DNA from: Comamonas_C sp026954015
GTDB lineage: Bacteria > Pseudomonadota > Gammaproteobacteria > Burkholderiales > Burkholderiaceae_C
Reading direction: 5' to 3'
Assembly (NCBI GenBank): GCA_035063785.1
Contig: JAPSFS010000005.1
Coordinates: forward strand, 124,001 to 188,000
DNA length: 64,000 bases
The notes beneath the pieces were generated by a model. It saw only the letters and a program-made list of their open reading frames with translations. It made no database searches and was not told the DNA's origin. The translations under genes and the position numbers were made by a program. This document shows, in pieces, positions 15,171 through 23,239 of the stretch (its first letter is position 1; every line of letters starts with the position of its first letter).

Positions 15171-15847
15171 CAGCCCCAGGCCGCGCCGACCGCGGCCGCA
15201 AGCAGGATGGGAAGGCCGGGCGCCACCCAGGGGATGGCGAGCGCCGTCACGCCCCCGGCCGCCAGCGCCAGTGCGACGGGTTCGCGCCCCCGCAGGCGCG
15301 GCCAGAGCAGGCCGAGAAACGCCGCCACCGCGGCGCCATCCAGGCCCCAGCGGCGCGCGTCGCCCAGCGCGTCACCCAGCACCGCGCCTGCCAGCGTAAA
15401 ACCGTTCCAGAGCACGAACACGCCCACGCCCGCCGTCCAGAAGCCGCGCTGCTGCTCGGCGCTGTCCTCCTGGCTCAGCGTGGTCGCGGCCGATTCGTCG
15501 ATCGTGAGCTGCGCCATCAGCCACGTGCGCGCGCCACGCGGCATGAGCAGGTGGTTCATCTGCACGCCATAGACGGCGTTGCGCACACCCAGCAGCGACG
15601 CAGCGCCCACCGCCGCACCCAGGCTGCCGCCACCGGCGACCACGCCGATGAAGGCGAACTGCGAGCCGCCGGTGAACATCAGGAGGCTGAGCGCCATCGC
15701 CTGCGCCACCGTGAGCCCGGCGGCGACGGCAAGCGCACCGAATGAAATGCCGTAGAGCCCGGTCGCGAGCGCGACCGACAGGCCCATGCGCACGGCGGGC
15801 GTGAGCGCGATGCGCCCGCCCCGCAACGACCCGCCCGCGCGGCTCAA
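15152..15847 (-). CDS. azlC: Branched-chain amino-acid exporter large subunit (AzlC)
   Basis: A 231-residue AzlC-family inner-membrane protein (same family as E. coli YgaZ). Family features include SFGALAVAAGLTVAQAMALS, FTGGSQFAF and ASLLGVRNAVYGVQM at ~30-95, with several further helices. It overlaps azlD, and the two make the exporter. No lrp-like regulator is adjacent. Whether it exports valine/leucine or another small amino acid cannot be read from sequence. Confidence 0.92.
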   Translation of the reverse strand: MSRAGGSLRGGRIALTPAVRMGLSVALATGLYGISFGALAVAAGLTVAQAMALSLLMFTGGSQFAFIGVVAGGGSLGAAVGAASLLGVRNAVYGVQMNHLLMPRGARTWLMAQLTIDESAATTLSQEDSAEQQRGFWTAGVGVFVLWNGFTLAGAVLGDALGDARRWGLDGAAVAAFLGLLWPRLRGREPVALALAAGGVTALAIPWVAPGLPILLAAAVGAAWGWWGRAR

Positions 15848-15914
15848 GTGCGTGCGCCGCCGCCGGGCATCACCCCGGAGCAGCGGCTACCGACACCATC
15901 GCGAGCTGCGAAGT

Positions 15915-16235
15915 TCACGGCCTGATGATCAGGTCGTTGTGCACCGAGCTCACACCCTTGACGCTGCGCGCGATTTCGGTCGCAACGTTTTTCTCCTGCT
16001 GCGACTTGGCGAAGCCCGAGAGCTGCACCACGCCGCCGTCGATGGTCTTGACGTTGATGTTCAGGGCCGAAGTGCGCTTGTCCTCGGCCAGCTTGGCCTT
16101 GACCTGCGCGGTGACGGCACTGCCGTCGATGTAGTTCCCCACGGATTCCTGCTTGCGCGCCACCGAGCAGCCTGACGCCAGGGCCAGTGCAGCAGCAGAA
16201 AAAACAGCGATTGACAGGGCACGTACGAATTGCAT
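15915..16235 (-). CDS. BON-domain lipoprotein
   Basis: A 106-residue lipoprotein. A signal peptide ends in a lipobox ASGC (MQFVRALSIAVFSAAALALA then SGC), followed by one BON domain (VTAQVKAKLAEDKRTSALNI ... GVVQLSGFAKSQQEKNVATE ... VKGVSSVHNDLII). BON proteins such as OsmY and DolP act at the envelope, binding phospholipid. ATG 16235 is chosen because a strong GGAGGAG precedes it and the signal peptide starts there. It is monocistronic. Confidence 0.88.
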   Translation of the reverse strand: MQFVRALSIAVFSAAALALASGCSVARKQESVGNYIDGSAVTAQVKAKLAEDKRTSALNINVKTIDGGVVQLSGFAKSQQEKNVATEIARSVKGVSSVHNDLIIRP

Positions 16236-16355
16236 GATCCATCTCCTCCATGGTTGAACAGACTTGCCGGCGCTGCACGACATCCGTGGCGCCAGCCTCT
16301 GGATTCTGCACTCAAGCGGCTCACCCATCATTGCCCAAGGGCATGCACCCGGGTG

Positions 16356-19118
16356 TCAGTGCGCCTCTTCCCAGTTGGCGCCCACACCCACCTCGGCAAT
16401 GAGCGGCACGGCGAGATCCGCCACGCCCGCCATCAGGCGCGGCACTTCGGCGCGCACCCAGTCGGCATCGCGCTCGGGCAGTTCGAACACGAGTTCGTCG
16501 TGCACCTGCAGCACCATGAGGATGTCGGGCTTCTCCGCATCAAGCCGCGCCTGCACCGCCACCATCGCCTTCTTGATGAGGTCCGCCGCCGTGCCCTGCA
16601 TGGGCGCGTTGATCGCGGCGCGCTCGGCGGCCTTCTTGCGCGGGCCGCTGCCGCCGTTGATCTCGGGCAGGTACAGGCGCCGGCCAAACACCGTTTCCAC
16701 GTAGCCCTGGTGGTGCGCAAGCTGCACCGTTTCGTCCATGTAGCGGCGCACGCCGGGGTAACGCTCGAAGTAGCGGTCGATGTAGTTCTTCGCGGCCTGC
16801 ACCTCGATGCCCAAATTCCTCGCCAGGCCGAAGCTGCTCATGCCGTAGATCAGGCCGAAGTTGATGACCTTGGCGTAGCGGCGCTGCTCGCTCGTCACGG
16901 CCTCGGGCGCCACGCCGAAGACCTCGGCGGCCGTGGCGCGGTGCACGTCCATGCCGTCGTGAAAGGCCTTGAGCAGGGCCGCGTCGCCGCTGATGTGCGC
17001 CATGATGCGCAGCTCGATCTGGCTGTAGTCGCAACTGGCGATCACACGCCCCGGCGGCGCGATGAAGGCCTCGCGGATGCGACGGCCCTCGGGCGTGCGC
17101 ACGGGGATGTTCTGCAGGTTGGGGTCGTTGCTCGCCAGCCGCCCCGTCACCGCCACCGCCTGCGCAAAGTGCGTGTGCACGCGCCCCGTGCGCGGGCTGA
17201 TGAGCGTGGCGAGCTTGTCGGTGTAGGTGCTCTTGAGCTTGGAGAGGCTGCGGTGCTCCAGCAGTTTCGCGGGCAGCGGGTAGTCCTCGGCGAGTTTTTC
17301 CAGCACCTCCTCGTCCGTGGAGCGCGCGCCGGTGGCGGTCTTCTTCACCACCGGCATGCCGAGCTTGTCGAAGAAGATTTCGCCGAGCTGCTTGGGGCTG
17401 CCGAGGTTGAACGGCTGGCCCGCGAGCTCGTAGGCCTCCTGCTCCAGCGCGGCGATGCGCAGGCCCAGTTCGTGGCTCTGGCGCGCGAGCTGATGGGCGT
17501 CGATCAGCACGCCGTTGCGCTCCATGCGAAAGAGGGTTTCGCTGCTCGCGATCTCCAGCGCGTAGATGGCGCGCAGCTTGTCGTCCTTTTCTATCCGGGG
17601 CCAGAGCACACGGTGCACATCCAGCGTCTGGTCCGAGTCCTCGCACGAGTACGCGGCGGCCTTGTCCACCGGCACCTGCGCAAACGGAATCTGCCTGGCG
17701 CCCTTGCCGCACAGGTCTTCGTAGCTGATGCCGCTGCGCCCGGTGTGGCGCAGCGCCAGGCTGGTGAGGTTGTGCGGCTGGGTCACTTCCAGCACGTAGC
17801 TCTGCAGCATGGTGTCGTGCGCATAGCCACGCACGGTGATGCCGTGGTTGGCCATCACGTGGCGGTCGTACTTGATGTGCTGGCCCAGCTTCTTGCGCTG
17901 CGGATCTTCGAACCAGGGTTTGAGGCGCTGCAGCACCTCGGTCAGCGGCAGTTGCGCGGGCACGTCCATGCCTTCGTGCGCCAGCGGCACGTAGGCGGCG
18001 GCGCCCGGCTGCACGCTGAAACTGATGCCCACAAGGCGCGCCTGCTGTTCGTCGATCGAGGTGGTTTCGGTGTCGAAGGCGACGAGCGGCGCAGCCATGA
18101 GCCGGGCGATCCAGGCATCCAGTTCTTCCCAGGTCAGCACCACGTCGTAGTCCACCTCCCGGTGCTGCGCCTGCACGGCCGCGTGGCTCGCCTGTTCGTC
18201 GATGAACAGCTCGCCGCTGGCGGGTGCGGGCGCTTCGGACGCCAGCTGGTGCATCAGGCTCCTGAAGCCGAATTTTGAATAAAAATGCCGCAAATCGCTT
18301 GTCTGCTCAGCGCCAACAGCTATGGAATCGAAAGCGGGCAGGCTGGGCACCTCGTTCTTCAGATCGCAGTCGGTGCGCATGGTGACGAGGCGCCGCCCCG
18401 TGGGCAGCCAGGCCAGCGCCGCGCGCAGGTTCTCGCCGGCCGCGCCCTGGACCTCGCCCGCGTGCGCCACCAGCGCGTCCAGCGACCCGTACTGCAGCAG
18501 CCACTTGGCGGCGGTCTTGGGGCCGACCTTGGCGACGCCCGGCACGTTGTCCACGGCATCGCCCACCAGCGTCTGGAAGTCGATCATGAGCTCGGGCGGC
18601 ACGCCGAACTCCGCCGTCACGCCCGCCACGTCGCGGCGCTTGCCGTTCATGGTGTCGATGATGGTCACCTGCTCATTGACGAGCTGGCTCAGGTCCTTGT
18701 CGCCGCTGGAGACGATGACCCGCAGGCCCTGCGCCGCCGCCTGCGTGGCGAGCGTCGCGATCACGTCGTCGGCCTCCACGCCCGGCACCGAGAGCACCGG
18801 CCAGCCCAGCAGGTGCACGACCTCGTGGATGGGCTCGATCTGCGCGCGCAGGTCGTCCGGCATGGGCGAGCGGTTGGCCTTGTACTCGGGGTAGATCGCA
18901 TCGCGAAAGGTCGGGCCGTGCGCGTCGAACACGCAGGCCGCGTAGGTGGCCGCATGCTCTTTCTTGAGCGCATGCAGCATGTTGATCATGCCGCGGATCG
19001 CGCCCGTGGGCGGGCTTGCCGGGTCGCCCGGCACGGCGCGCAGGTCGGGCATGGCGTGGTAGGCGCGGTACAGGTAACTGGAGCCATCGACCAGCAGCAG
19101 CAGCGGGGTGTCACTCAT
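16356..19118 (-). CDS. polA: DNA polymerase I
   Basis: A 920-residue DNA polymerase I with all three domains: 5'-nuclease (1 to ~290), 3'-5' exonuclease with the intact metal-binding motif FDTETTS (~345), and polymerase with motif A CDYSQIELRI (~693), motif B (RRYAKVINFGLIYGMSSFG) and motif C VHDELVFE (~875). It fills gaps in repair and removes RNA primers. The start is ATG 19118 (MSDTPLLLLVDGSSYLYR). Codons ~263-282, in the linker before the exonuclease domain, come from DNA that resembles the dispersed palindromic repeat of this window (18271-18329) and are AT-richer than the surroundings. It is divergent from a serine hydrolase gene. Confidence 0.97.
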   Translation of the reverse strand: MSDTPLLLLVDGSSYLYRAYHAMPDLRAVPGDPASPPTGAIRGMINMLHALKKEHAATYAACVFDAHGPTFRDAIYPEYKANRSPMPDDLRAQIEPIHEVVHLLGWPVLSVPGVEADDVIATLATQAAAQGLRVIVSSGDKDLSQLVNEQVTIIDTMNGKRRDVAGVTAEFGVPPELMIDFQTLVGDAVDNVPGVAKVGPKTAAKWLLQYGSLDALVAHAGEVQGAAGENLRAALAWLPTGRRLVTMRTDCDLKNEVPSLPAFDSIAVGAEQTSDLRHFYSKFGFRSLMHQLASEAPAPASGELFIDEQASHAAVQAQHREVDYDVVLTWEELDAWIARLMAAPLVAFDTETTSIDEQQARLVGISFSVQPGAAAYVPLAHEGMDVPAQLPLTEVLQRLKPWFEDPQRKKLGQHIKYDRHVMANHGITVRGYAHDTMLQSYVLEVTQPHNLTSLALRHTGRSGISYEDLCGKGARQIPFAQVPVDKAAAYSCEDSDQTLDVHRVLWPRIEKDDKLRAIYALEIASSETLFRMERNGVLIDAHQLARQSHELGLRIAALEQEAYELAGQPFNLGSPKQLGEIFFDKLGMPVVKKTATGARSTDEEVLEKLAEDYPLPAKLLEHRSLSKLKSTYTDKLATLISPRTGRVHTHFAQAVAVTGRLASNDPNLQNIPVRTPEGRRIREAFIAPPGRVIASCDYSQIELRIMAHISGDAALLKAFHDGMDVHRATAAEVFGVAPEAVTSEQRRYAKVINFGLIYGMSSFGLARNLGIEVQAAKNYIDRYFERYPGVRRYMDETVQLAHHQGYVETVFGRRLYLPEINGGSGPRKKAAERAAINAPMQGTAADLIKKAMVAVQARLDAEKPDILMVLQVHDELVFELPERDADWVRAEVPRLMAGVADLAVPLIAEVGVGANWEEAH
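18271..18329 (-). repeat. Repeat-like segment inside polA
   Basis: Read on the minus strand this segment has ATAGCTGTTGGCGCT, a short spacer, AAGCGATTTG and then an AT-rich end. That is the same order of blocks as the intergenic copies at 22093 and 56369 (GATAGCTGCCAGCGC ... AAGCGCT ... T/A-rich). It lies in frame in the interdomain linker of polA. Similarity is partial; chance resemblance is possible. Confidence 0.45.
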
Positions 19119-19180
19119 GCGGCGATTGTGCACAGGTGCGGCCCGCTACCATGGATGCCTGCCGCAGGACTGCCCACCGC

Positions 19181-20389
19181 ATGAAAACCCTCAAACGCAC
19201 CCTTCTCACCGTGCTGGTGCTGCTGATCTCCGCGGGCACGGCCGGCTGGTTCAGCCTCGACAAGGAAACACGCGGCCTGCTCGCCACCTTCCCCACGAAC
19301 CGCAACCTGCTGTTCTGGAACCAGACGCAGCGCGACGCCGCCTTTCGCGCGATGGACCGCATCGCGCTGCTGGCCAAGTGGCACACGGCACAGCCCGCCG
19401 CCACGCCGCGGACGCTGCCGCAGGGCGCGCCGCTTGACCTCGGCATCGACCTGGACGCCTACCTGCGAAGCCAGCACAGCGCCGCCGTGCTCGTCATGCA
19501 CAAGGGCATGCTGCGCGTGGAACGCTATGGCCTGGGCCTTGACGCGAGCGGCCGCTGGACGGGCTTCTCGGTAGCCAAATCGTTCACCTCGACGCTCGTG
19601 GGCGCCGCGATCAAGGATGGCTACATCCACAGCATGGACGACAAGGTGAGCCGCTACCTGCCGGACATGCGCGGCTCAGCCTACGACGACGTGAGCATCC
19701 GCCAGTTGCTCACAATGACCTCGGGCGTCGCGTGGAACGAAAACTACGACGACCCGCAGTCCGACGTGGCACGCTTCAACAACCACGTGCCCGAGCCCGG
19801 CGTCGACGCGCTCGTGAGCTACATGCGCAAGCTCCCGCGCGCGGCGCCGCCCGGAGTGCGCTGGCACTACAGCACGGGCGAGACCAATCTCGTCGGCGTG
19901 ATGCTCATGGCCGCGATCAAGAAGCCGCTTGCACAGTACCTGCAGGAGAAGATCTGGCAGCCCGCGGGCATGCAGCAGCAGGCGACCTGGCTGCTCTCGA
20001 AAACCGGCAAGGAGATCAGCGGCTGCTGCCTGCAGGCCGCGCCGCGCGACTTCGCGCGCATGGGCCAGTTCATCCTGGAAGGCGCGATGGTCGACGGCCA
20101 GAGCATCGTGCCCGACGACTGGCTGCAGCAGGCCACGCACAAGCAGGCCGATATCGGCAACCCCGGGCACGGCTATGGCTACCAGTGGTGGACGTACGAC
20201 GACGGCAGCTTTGCCGCGCGCGGCATCTTCGGCCAGGGCATCTACATCGACCCGGCGCGCCAGCTCGTCATCGTGACGCTCTCCGACTGGGCCAAGGCAG
20301 GCTCGGCCAACAACCCGCAGTACGAGGAACGCGAGGCGTTCTACCGGACGGTGCGCAAGGCGGTGGACCACGAAGCGGCGCAGCGCTGA
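19181..20389 (+). CDS. Membrane-anchored serine hydrolase (beta-lactamase class C family)
   Basis: A 402-residue serine-beta-lactamase-like hydrolase. An N-terminal hydrophobic segment (residues ~5-22, LKRTLLTVLVLLISAGTAGW) is a signal or anchor, so the domain is periplasmic. The nucleophile motif is Ser130-Val-Ala-Lys133 (GFSVAKSF), followed by TMTSGVAWNE and HYSTGETNLVG, the equivalent of the Tyr-X-Asn motif. The family includes esterases, D-aminopeptidases and penicillin-binding proteins; true AmpC function is unlikely given the divergent motifs. ATG 19181 is preferred over ATG 19151 because it begins the signal segment. Its start is 62 bp from the divergent polA start. Confidence 0.85.
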   Translation: MKTLKRTLLTVLVLLISAGTAGWFSLDKETRGLLATFPTNRNLLFWNQTQRDAAFRAMDRIALLAKWHTAQPAATPRTLPQGAPLDLGIDLDAYLRSQHSAAVLVMHKGMLRVERYGLGLDASGRWTGFSVAKSFTSTLVGAAIKDGYIHSMDDKVSRYLPDMRGSAYDDVSIRQLLTMTSGVAWNENYDDPQSDVARFNNHVPEPGVDALVSYMRKLPRAAPPGVRWHYSTGETNLVGVMLMAAIKKPLAQYLQEKIWQPAGMQQQATWLLSKTGKEISGCCLQAAPRDFARMGQFILEGAMVDGQSIVPDDWLQQATHKQADIGNPGHGYGYQWWTYDDGSFAARGIFGQGIYIDPARQLVIVTLSDWAKAGSANNPQYEEREAFYRTVRKAVDHEAAQR

Positions 20390-20431
20390 CCCCCGTACCC
20401 ACGGGCGCGCGCCGCCTACAATCAGACAACC

Positions 20432-20722
20432 ATGCGCGCTCTTCTCGCCTTCGCACTTGCTGCCTGCGCCACTCCTTGGGCACTGGCACAAAATCCCACA
20501 CTCGCCGCTGGCGACCCGCCACCGCCCACACAAATCAACACCGAGGCGGGTCAGCGCACGCAGCGCATCGTCGTGGAAGATGCGGGCAGCCGCGTCGACG
20601 AGCTGCGCGTGGGCGGACAGACGAAGTCCATCACGGTGCAACCCAAGGTGGGCAGCACCCTGCCCTCCTACGAGGTGCGCCCGAGCGACGGCGCGCGCCT
20701 TTGGAACCTCGGCCGCTTCTGA
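20432..20722 (+). CDS. DUF2782 family periplasmic protein
   Basis: A 96-residue protein with a signal peptide (MRALLAFALAACATPWALA, cleavage ~19-20). The remainder matches the DUF2782 pattern: a charged mid part (QRIVVEDAGSRVDELRVGGQ) and a C-terminal TLPSYEVRPSDG. Function is unknown. In gammaproteobacteria such as Pseudomonas a gene of this family lies between polA and thrB, and the same neighbours are present here (polA divergent across the serine hydrolase, thrB 59 bp downstream), which supports the call. Confidence 0.8.
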   Translation: MRALLAFALAACATPWALAQNPTLAAGDPPPPTQINTEAGQRTQRIVVEDAGSRVDELRVGGQTKSITVQPKVGSTLPSYEVRPSDGARLWNLGRF

Positions 20723-20781
20723 GCGACCGCTCCGCGCAACGCCCGCCCCCCCCCACGCGCAACGCGGCGAGCCACGTCCCC

Positions 20782-21741
20782 ATGGCCGTATTCACTACTG
20801 TCTGCGAGGCCGAAGCCGACGCCTTGCTGCAACGTCTGCGCCTGGGCACGCTCGTCGAGTTGCGCGGCATCGAGGGCGGCATCGAGAACACCAACTACTT
20901 CCTCACGAGCAGCGCGGGGGCGTACGTGCTCACCCTGTTCGAGCGTCTCACCGCCGAGCAGCTGCCGTTCTACCTGTACCTGATGAAGCACCTCGCGCAC
21001 GCGGGCATCCCCGTGCCTGACCCGCAGGGCGACGAGAACGGCGACATCCTCTACACCGTGGCAGGCAAGCCCGCGACGCTCGCGACGCGACTGCAGGGCC
21101 GCAGCGCGCTCGCGCCCACCGTCGCGCACTGCGCGGCACTGGGCGGCATGCTCGCGCGCATGCACCTGGCGGGCGCGGACTACGAGCGCCAGCAGCCCAA
21201 TCTGCGCGGCCTCGCGTGGTGGAACGCCACCGCGCCGCTGGTGCTGCCACACCTGAACGCGGCGCAGGCCGCGCTGCTGCAGTCCGAGCTCGCCTACCAG
21301 AACCACATCGGCGCCAGCAGCGCCTACGCGGCGCTGCCGCGCGGGCCGGTGCATGCCGACCTGTTCCGCGACAACGTGCTGTTCGAGGGCGCGCGGCTCA
21401 GCGGTATCTTCGACTTCTACTTTGCCGGGGTTGATACTTGGCTGTTCGACCTGGCCGTGGCGCTCAACGACTGGTGCGTCGACCTGCCCACGGGCCGCCA
21501 CGACGCGGCGCGCTTTCACGCACTGCTCGGCGCCTACCAGGACGTGCGCCCGCTCACCGTGCACGAACGGCCCATGCTCGCCGCCATGCTGCGCGCGGGG
21601 GCGCTGCGCTTCTGGATTTCGCGCCTGTGGGACTACTACCTGCCGCGCGACGCCCAGTTGCTCACACCGCACGACCCGACGCATTTCGAGCGCGTGCTGC
21701 GCGAGCGCGCGGCGCACCCGGTACGCCTGGACGGCGCATGA
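20782..21741 (+). CDS. thrB: Homoserine kinase (ThrB, APH-fold type)
   Basis: A 319-residue homoserine kinase of the aminoglycoside-phosphotransferase fold, making O-phosphohomoserine for threonine synthesis. Signature segments are RGIEGGIENTNYFL (nucleotide-binding entry), the catalytic loop PVHADLFRDNVLFEG and the metal-binding GIFDFYFAG. The length and the start MAVFT(T/S)V are standard for the proteobacterial ThrB2 type. It follows the DUF2782 gene by 59 bp, probably in one transcript. Confidence 0.95.
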   Translation: MAVFTTVCEAEADALLQRLRLGTLVELRGIEGGIENTNYFLTSSAGAYVLTLFERLTAEQLPFYLYLMKHLAHAGIPVPDPQGDENGDILYTVAGKPATLATRLQGRSALAPTVAHCAALGGMLARMHLAGADYERQQPNLRGLAWWNATAPLVLPHLNAAQAALLQSELAYQNHIGASSAYAALPRGPVHADLFRDNVLFEGARLSGIFDFYFAGVDTWLFDLAVALNDWCVDLPTGRHDAARFHALLGAYQDVRPLTVHERPMLAAMLRAGALRFWISRLWDYYLPRDAQLLTPHDPTHFERVLRERAAHPVRLDGA

Positions 21742-21810
21742 CGGCCCCGATACCCGTCGCGCACTGGCGCAGATAGGCGCTGAACTTTCGCGGGGTCTGA
21801 AGTGCGAATA

Positions 21811-21840
21811 CTAGGGAAAACCCTGATACCCTGCTAAAAT
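21811..21840 (+). promoter_or_regulatory. Candidate promoter with AGGGAAAACCCT palindrome
   Basis: An inverted repeat AGGG-AAAA-CCCT (21813-21824) lies just upstream of an extended -10, TGCTAAAAT (21832-21840). No -35 resembling TTGACA is present; the repeat sits where an activator or the -35 would be. It could drive the 58-codon ORF at 21908. Confidence 0.45.
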
Positions 21841-21907
21841 ACGGGCATCGGCCAAAAGCCAAACCCCGGGGCCCGGCCAATCAACCGACGCCCCGCACCC
21901 TAGCGTC

Positions 21908-22084
21908 ATGCTGATCCCGTTCATCCAACGCCTGTTGTCCCCCGCTGCCCAGGCATCCACCCGGCGCAACGCCAGCGTGCCGGCCCAGCTCATGGAGTGC
22001 GCCGACGCCAGCGCCGGTCAGGACCCGCGCCACGCCGCCGAACTGCGCCGCGCCGCCATCGCCTACCTGGGCGTCGTGCACTGA
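21908..22084 (+). CDS. Small hypothetical protein, 58 aa
   Basis: An ATG-started frame of 58 codons: MLIPFIQRLLSPAAQASTRR, then a polar middle, ending LRRAAIAYLGVVH. It is Ala/Arg-rich with a short amphipathic N-terminus; no signal peptide, cysteine pattern or known domain was recognised. No clear Shine-Dalgarno precedes it. Support comes from the candidate promoter 68 bp upstream, the reasonable amino-acid composition and the absence of any other gene in the 579-bp gap between thrB and the lipoprotein. It could still be a chance frame. Confidence 0.5.
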   Translation: MLIPFIQRLLSPAAQASTRRNASVPAQLMECADASAGQDPRHAAELRRAAIAYLGVVH

Positions 22085-22092
22085 AAACTCCT

Positions 22093-22141
22093 GAATAGAT
22101 AGCTGCCAGCGCCCTCCAGAAAAGCGCTGGAGGCCGGTTTC
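22093..22141 (+). repeat. Dispersed palindromic repeat, copy A
   Basis: GATAGCTGCCAGCGC (22098-22112) ... CCAGAAAAGCGCTGG (22116-22130), then AGGCCGGTTT. It forms an imperfect stem between CCAGCGC and GCGCTGG. The first 15 bases and the CCAGAAAAGCGCT block recur exactly, in inverted orientation, at 56381-56413. Confidence 0.75.
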
Positions 22142-22320
22142 TCCATGGGTTCTGGAAACCGCTTGCGCGCACGCTCTGCCCCCAGGCACGCGTGTCGGTA
22201 GCGCGGGCCTGGTCTGCCCACCCCCCCCAGAACTGGGGAATTGCCTGTTTCCTTTCCCGCCCGAATACTGGGCGCCGGCCCGCTTGGGGTCGTTCAGCGT
22301 GCAGGAGAGGAAAACGTTCG
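22142..22320. other. Upstream region of the lipoprotein gene
   Basis: No gene seen. The notable items are an inverted repeat CCCCAG (22225-22230) / CTGGGG (22233-22238) about 85 bp before the lipoprotein ATG, and a strong AGGAGAGG ribosome-binding site at 22303-22310. No convincing -35/-10 pair was found. Confidence 0.3.
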
Positions 22321-23157
22321 ATGGAGAAGGCAAAGTCGCAAACCGCATGGGCCGGGTCCCGGGTGAAGTCTGTTCTGTTCCTGTCCTCGGTCATGGCCTT
22401 GCTGCTGACCGCTTGCGGCGGTGGCGGTAATGGAGATGAAGGGGGTGGCGCGACAGTGCATCCCAATTTCGTCGGGACGCACAGCACGCTGACCTACCAG
22501 AAGCTGGCTTCCGACGGCTGCGACGGCGCGGCCTGCACCTACACCGACGGGCAGCCGGTTCCGGTCACCATCGGCGCGGACAGCAGCTTCGCCGTCGGCG
22601 GCAAGACGCTGACCGATCCCTACACCAAGAACGGCAACCTGGCCGAAATCGTCTGGCGCGATGGCAACCTCGAATACGCGCTGTCGCTCAACACCACGGG
22701 CGTGTTCAATGAAATCAACCTCGTTCGCGTCAGCGACAACAAATGGCTGGGCCAGATTCGGGAGCCCGCCGCAGCAGGGCCGGACGTGAACGCCCTGCTG
22801 GCCGCGGCTGCCGGCAGCTACAACCAGACCCTGCCCAATTCGACAGGCATCAGTTGGCACCAGATGACCCTGGGGGCGGACGGTGCGCTCAGCTTCATTG
22901 CGGCCGGCACCGGCCCCGACATCGCCTCCGGCGACGTGGAGTCGACCGCCGCCGGCGAAGACGCGGAACACAACACGGTCATCACCATCACCTCCAAAAC
23001 CGACCTCAACGGCGACGGCACGACCGGCACCAACGACCAGGTCAAGCTGGTCCTGGACAGCGATGGCAAGGTCAAGGAGGTGCATTACCTCGAGGTCCAC
23101 CCGACCGCCGGCAAACCCGACAACCAGCGCTGGTCCGCCGTCACGCTGGTACCTTGA
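22321..23157 (+). CDS. Hypothetical lipoprotein
   Basis: A 278-residue exported lipoprotein. The N-terminal signal (SVLFLSSVMALLLTACGGGG) ends in the lipobox LTAC. The mature part is Thr/Asp/Gly-rich without cysteine except the DGCDGAACTY pair at ~62-70, and near the C-terminus has an EF-hand-like acidic loop DLNGDGTTGTND that could bind calcium. No family was recognised. A good Shine-Dalgarno (AGGAGAGG) supports ATG 22321. It lies 82 bp upstream of the sensor kinase on the same strand, so a sensory accessory role is possible but unsupported. Confidence 0.75.
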   Translation: MEKAKSQTAWAGSRVKSVLFLSSVMALLLTACGGGGNGDEGGGATVHPNFVGTHSTLTYQKLASDGCDGAACTYTDGQPVPVTIGADSSFAVGGKTLTDPYTKNGNLAEIVWRDGNLEYALSLNTTGVFNEINLVRVSDNKWLGQIREPAAAGPDVNALLAAAAGSYNQTLPNSTGISWHQMTLGADGALSFIAAGTGPDIASGDVESTAAGEDAEHNTVITITSKTDLNGDGTTGTNDQVKLVLDSDGKVKEVHYLEVHPTAGKPDNQRWSAVTLVP

Positions 23158-23239
23158 CGGGGCCAGCCCAGCCCCGCTGCCGCTAGCGGCAGGGGCATGC
23201 GAGGGGCGCGGTTACATTTCCGGTTGAAAGCAATCGGGA

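Noticed and set aside
16264..18278. A 682-codon plus-strand frame opposite polA.
   Set aside because: Shadow of polA; composition dominated by His/Arg/Gln/Ala.
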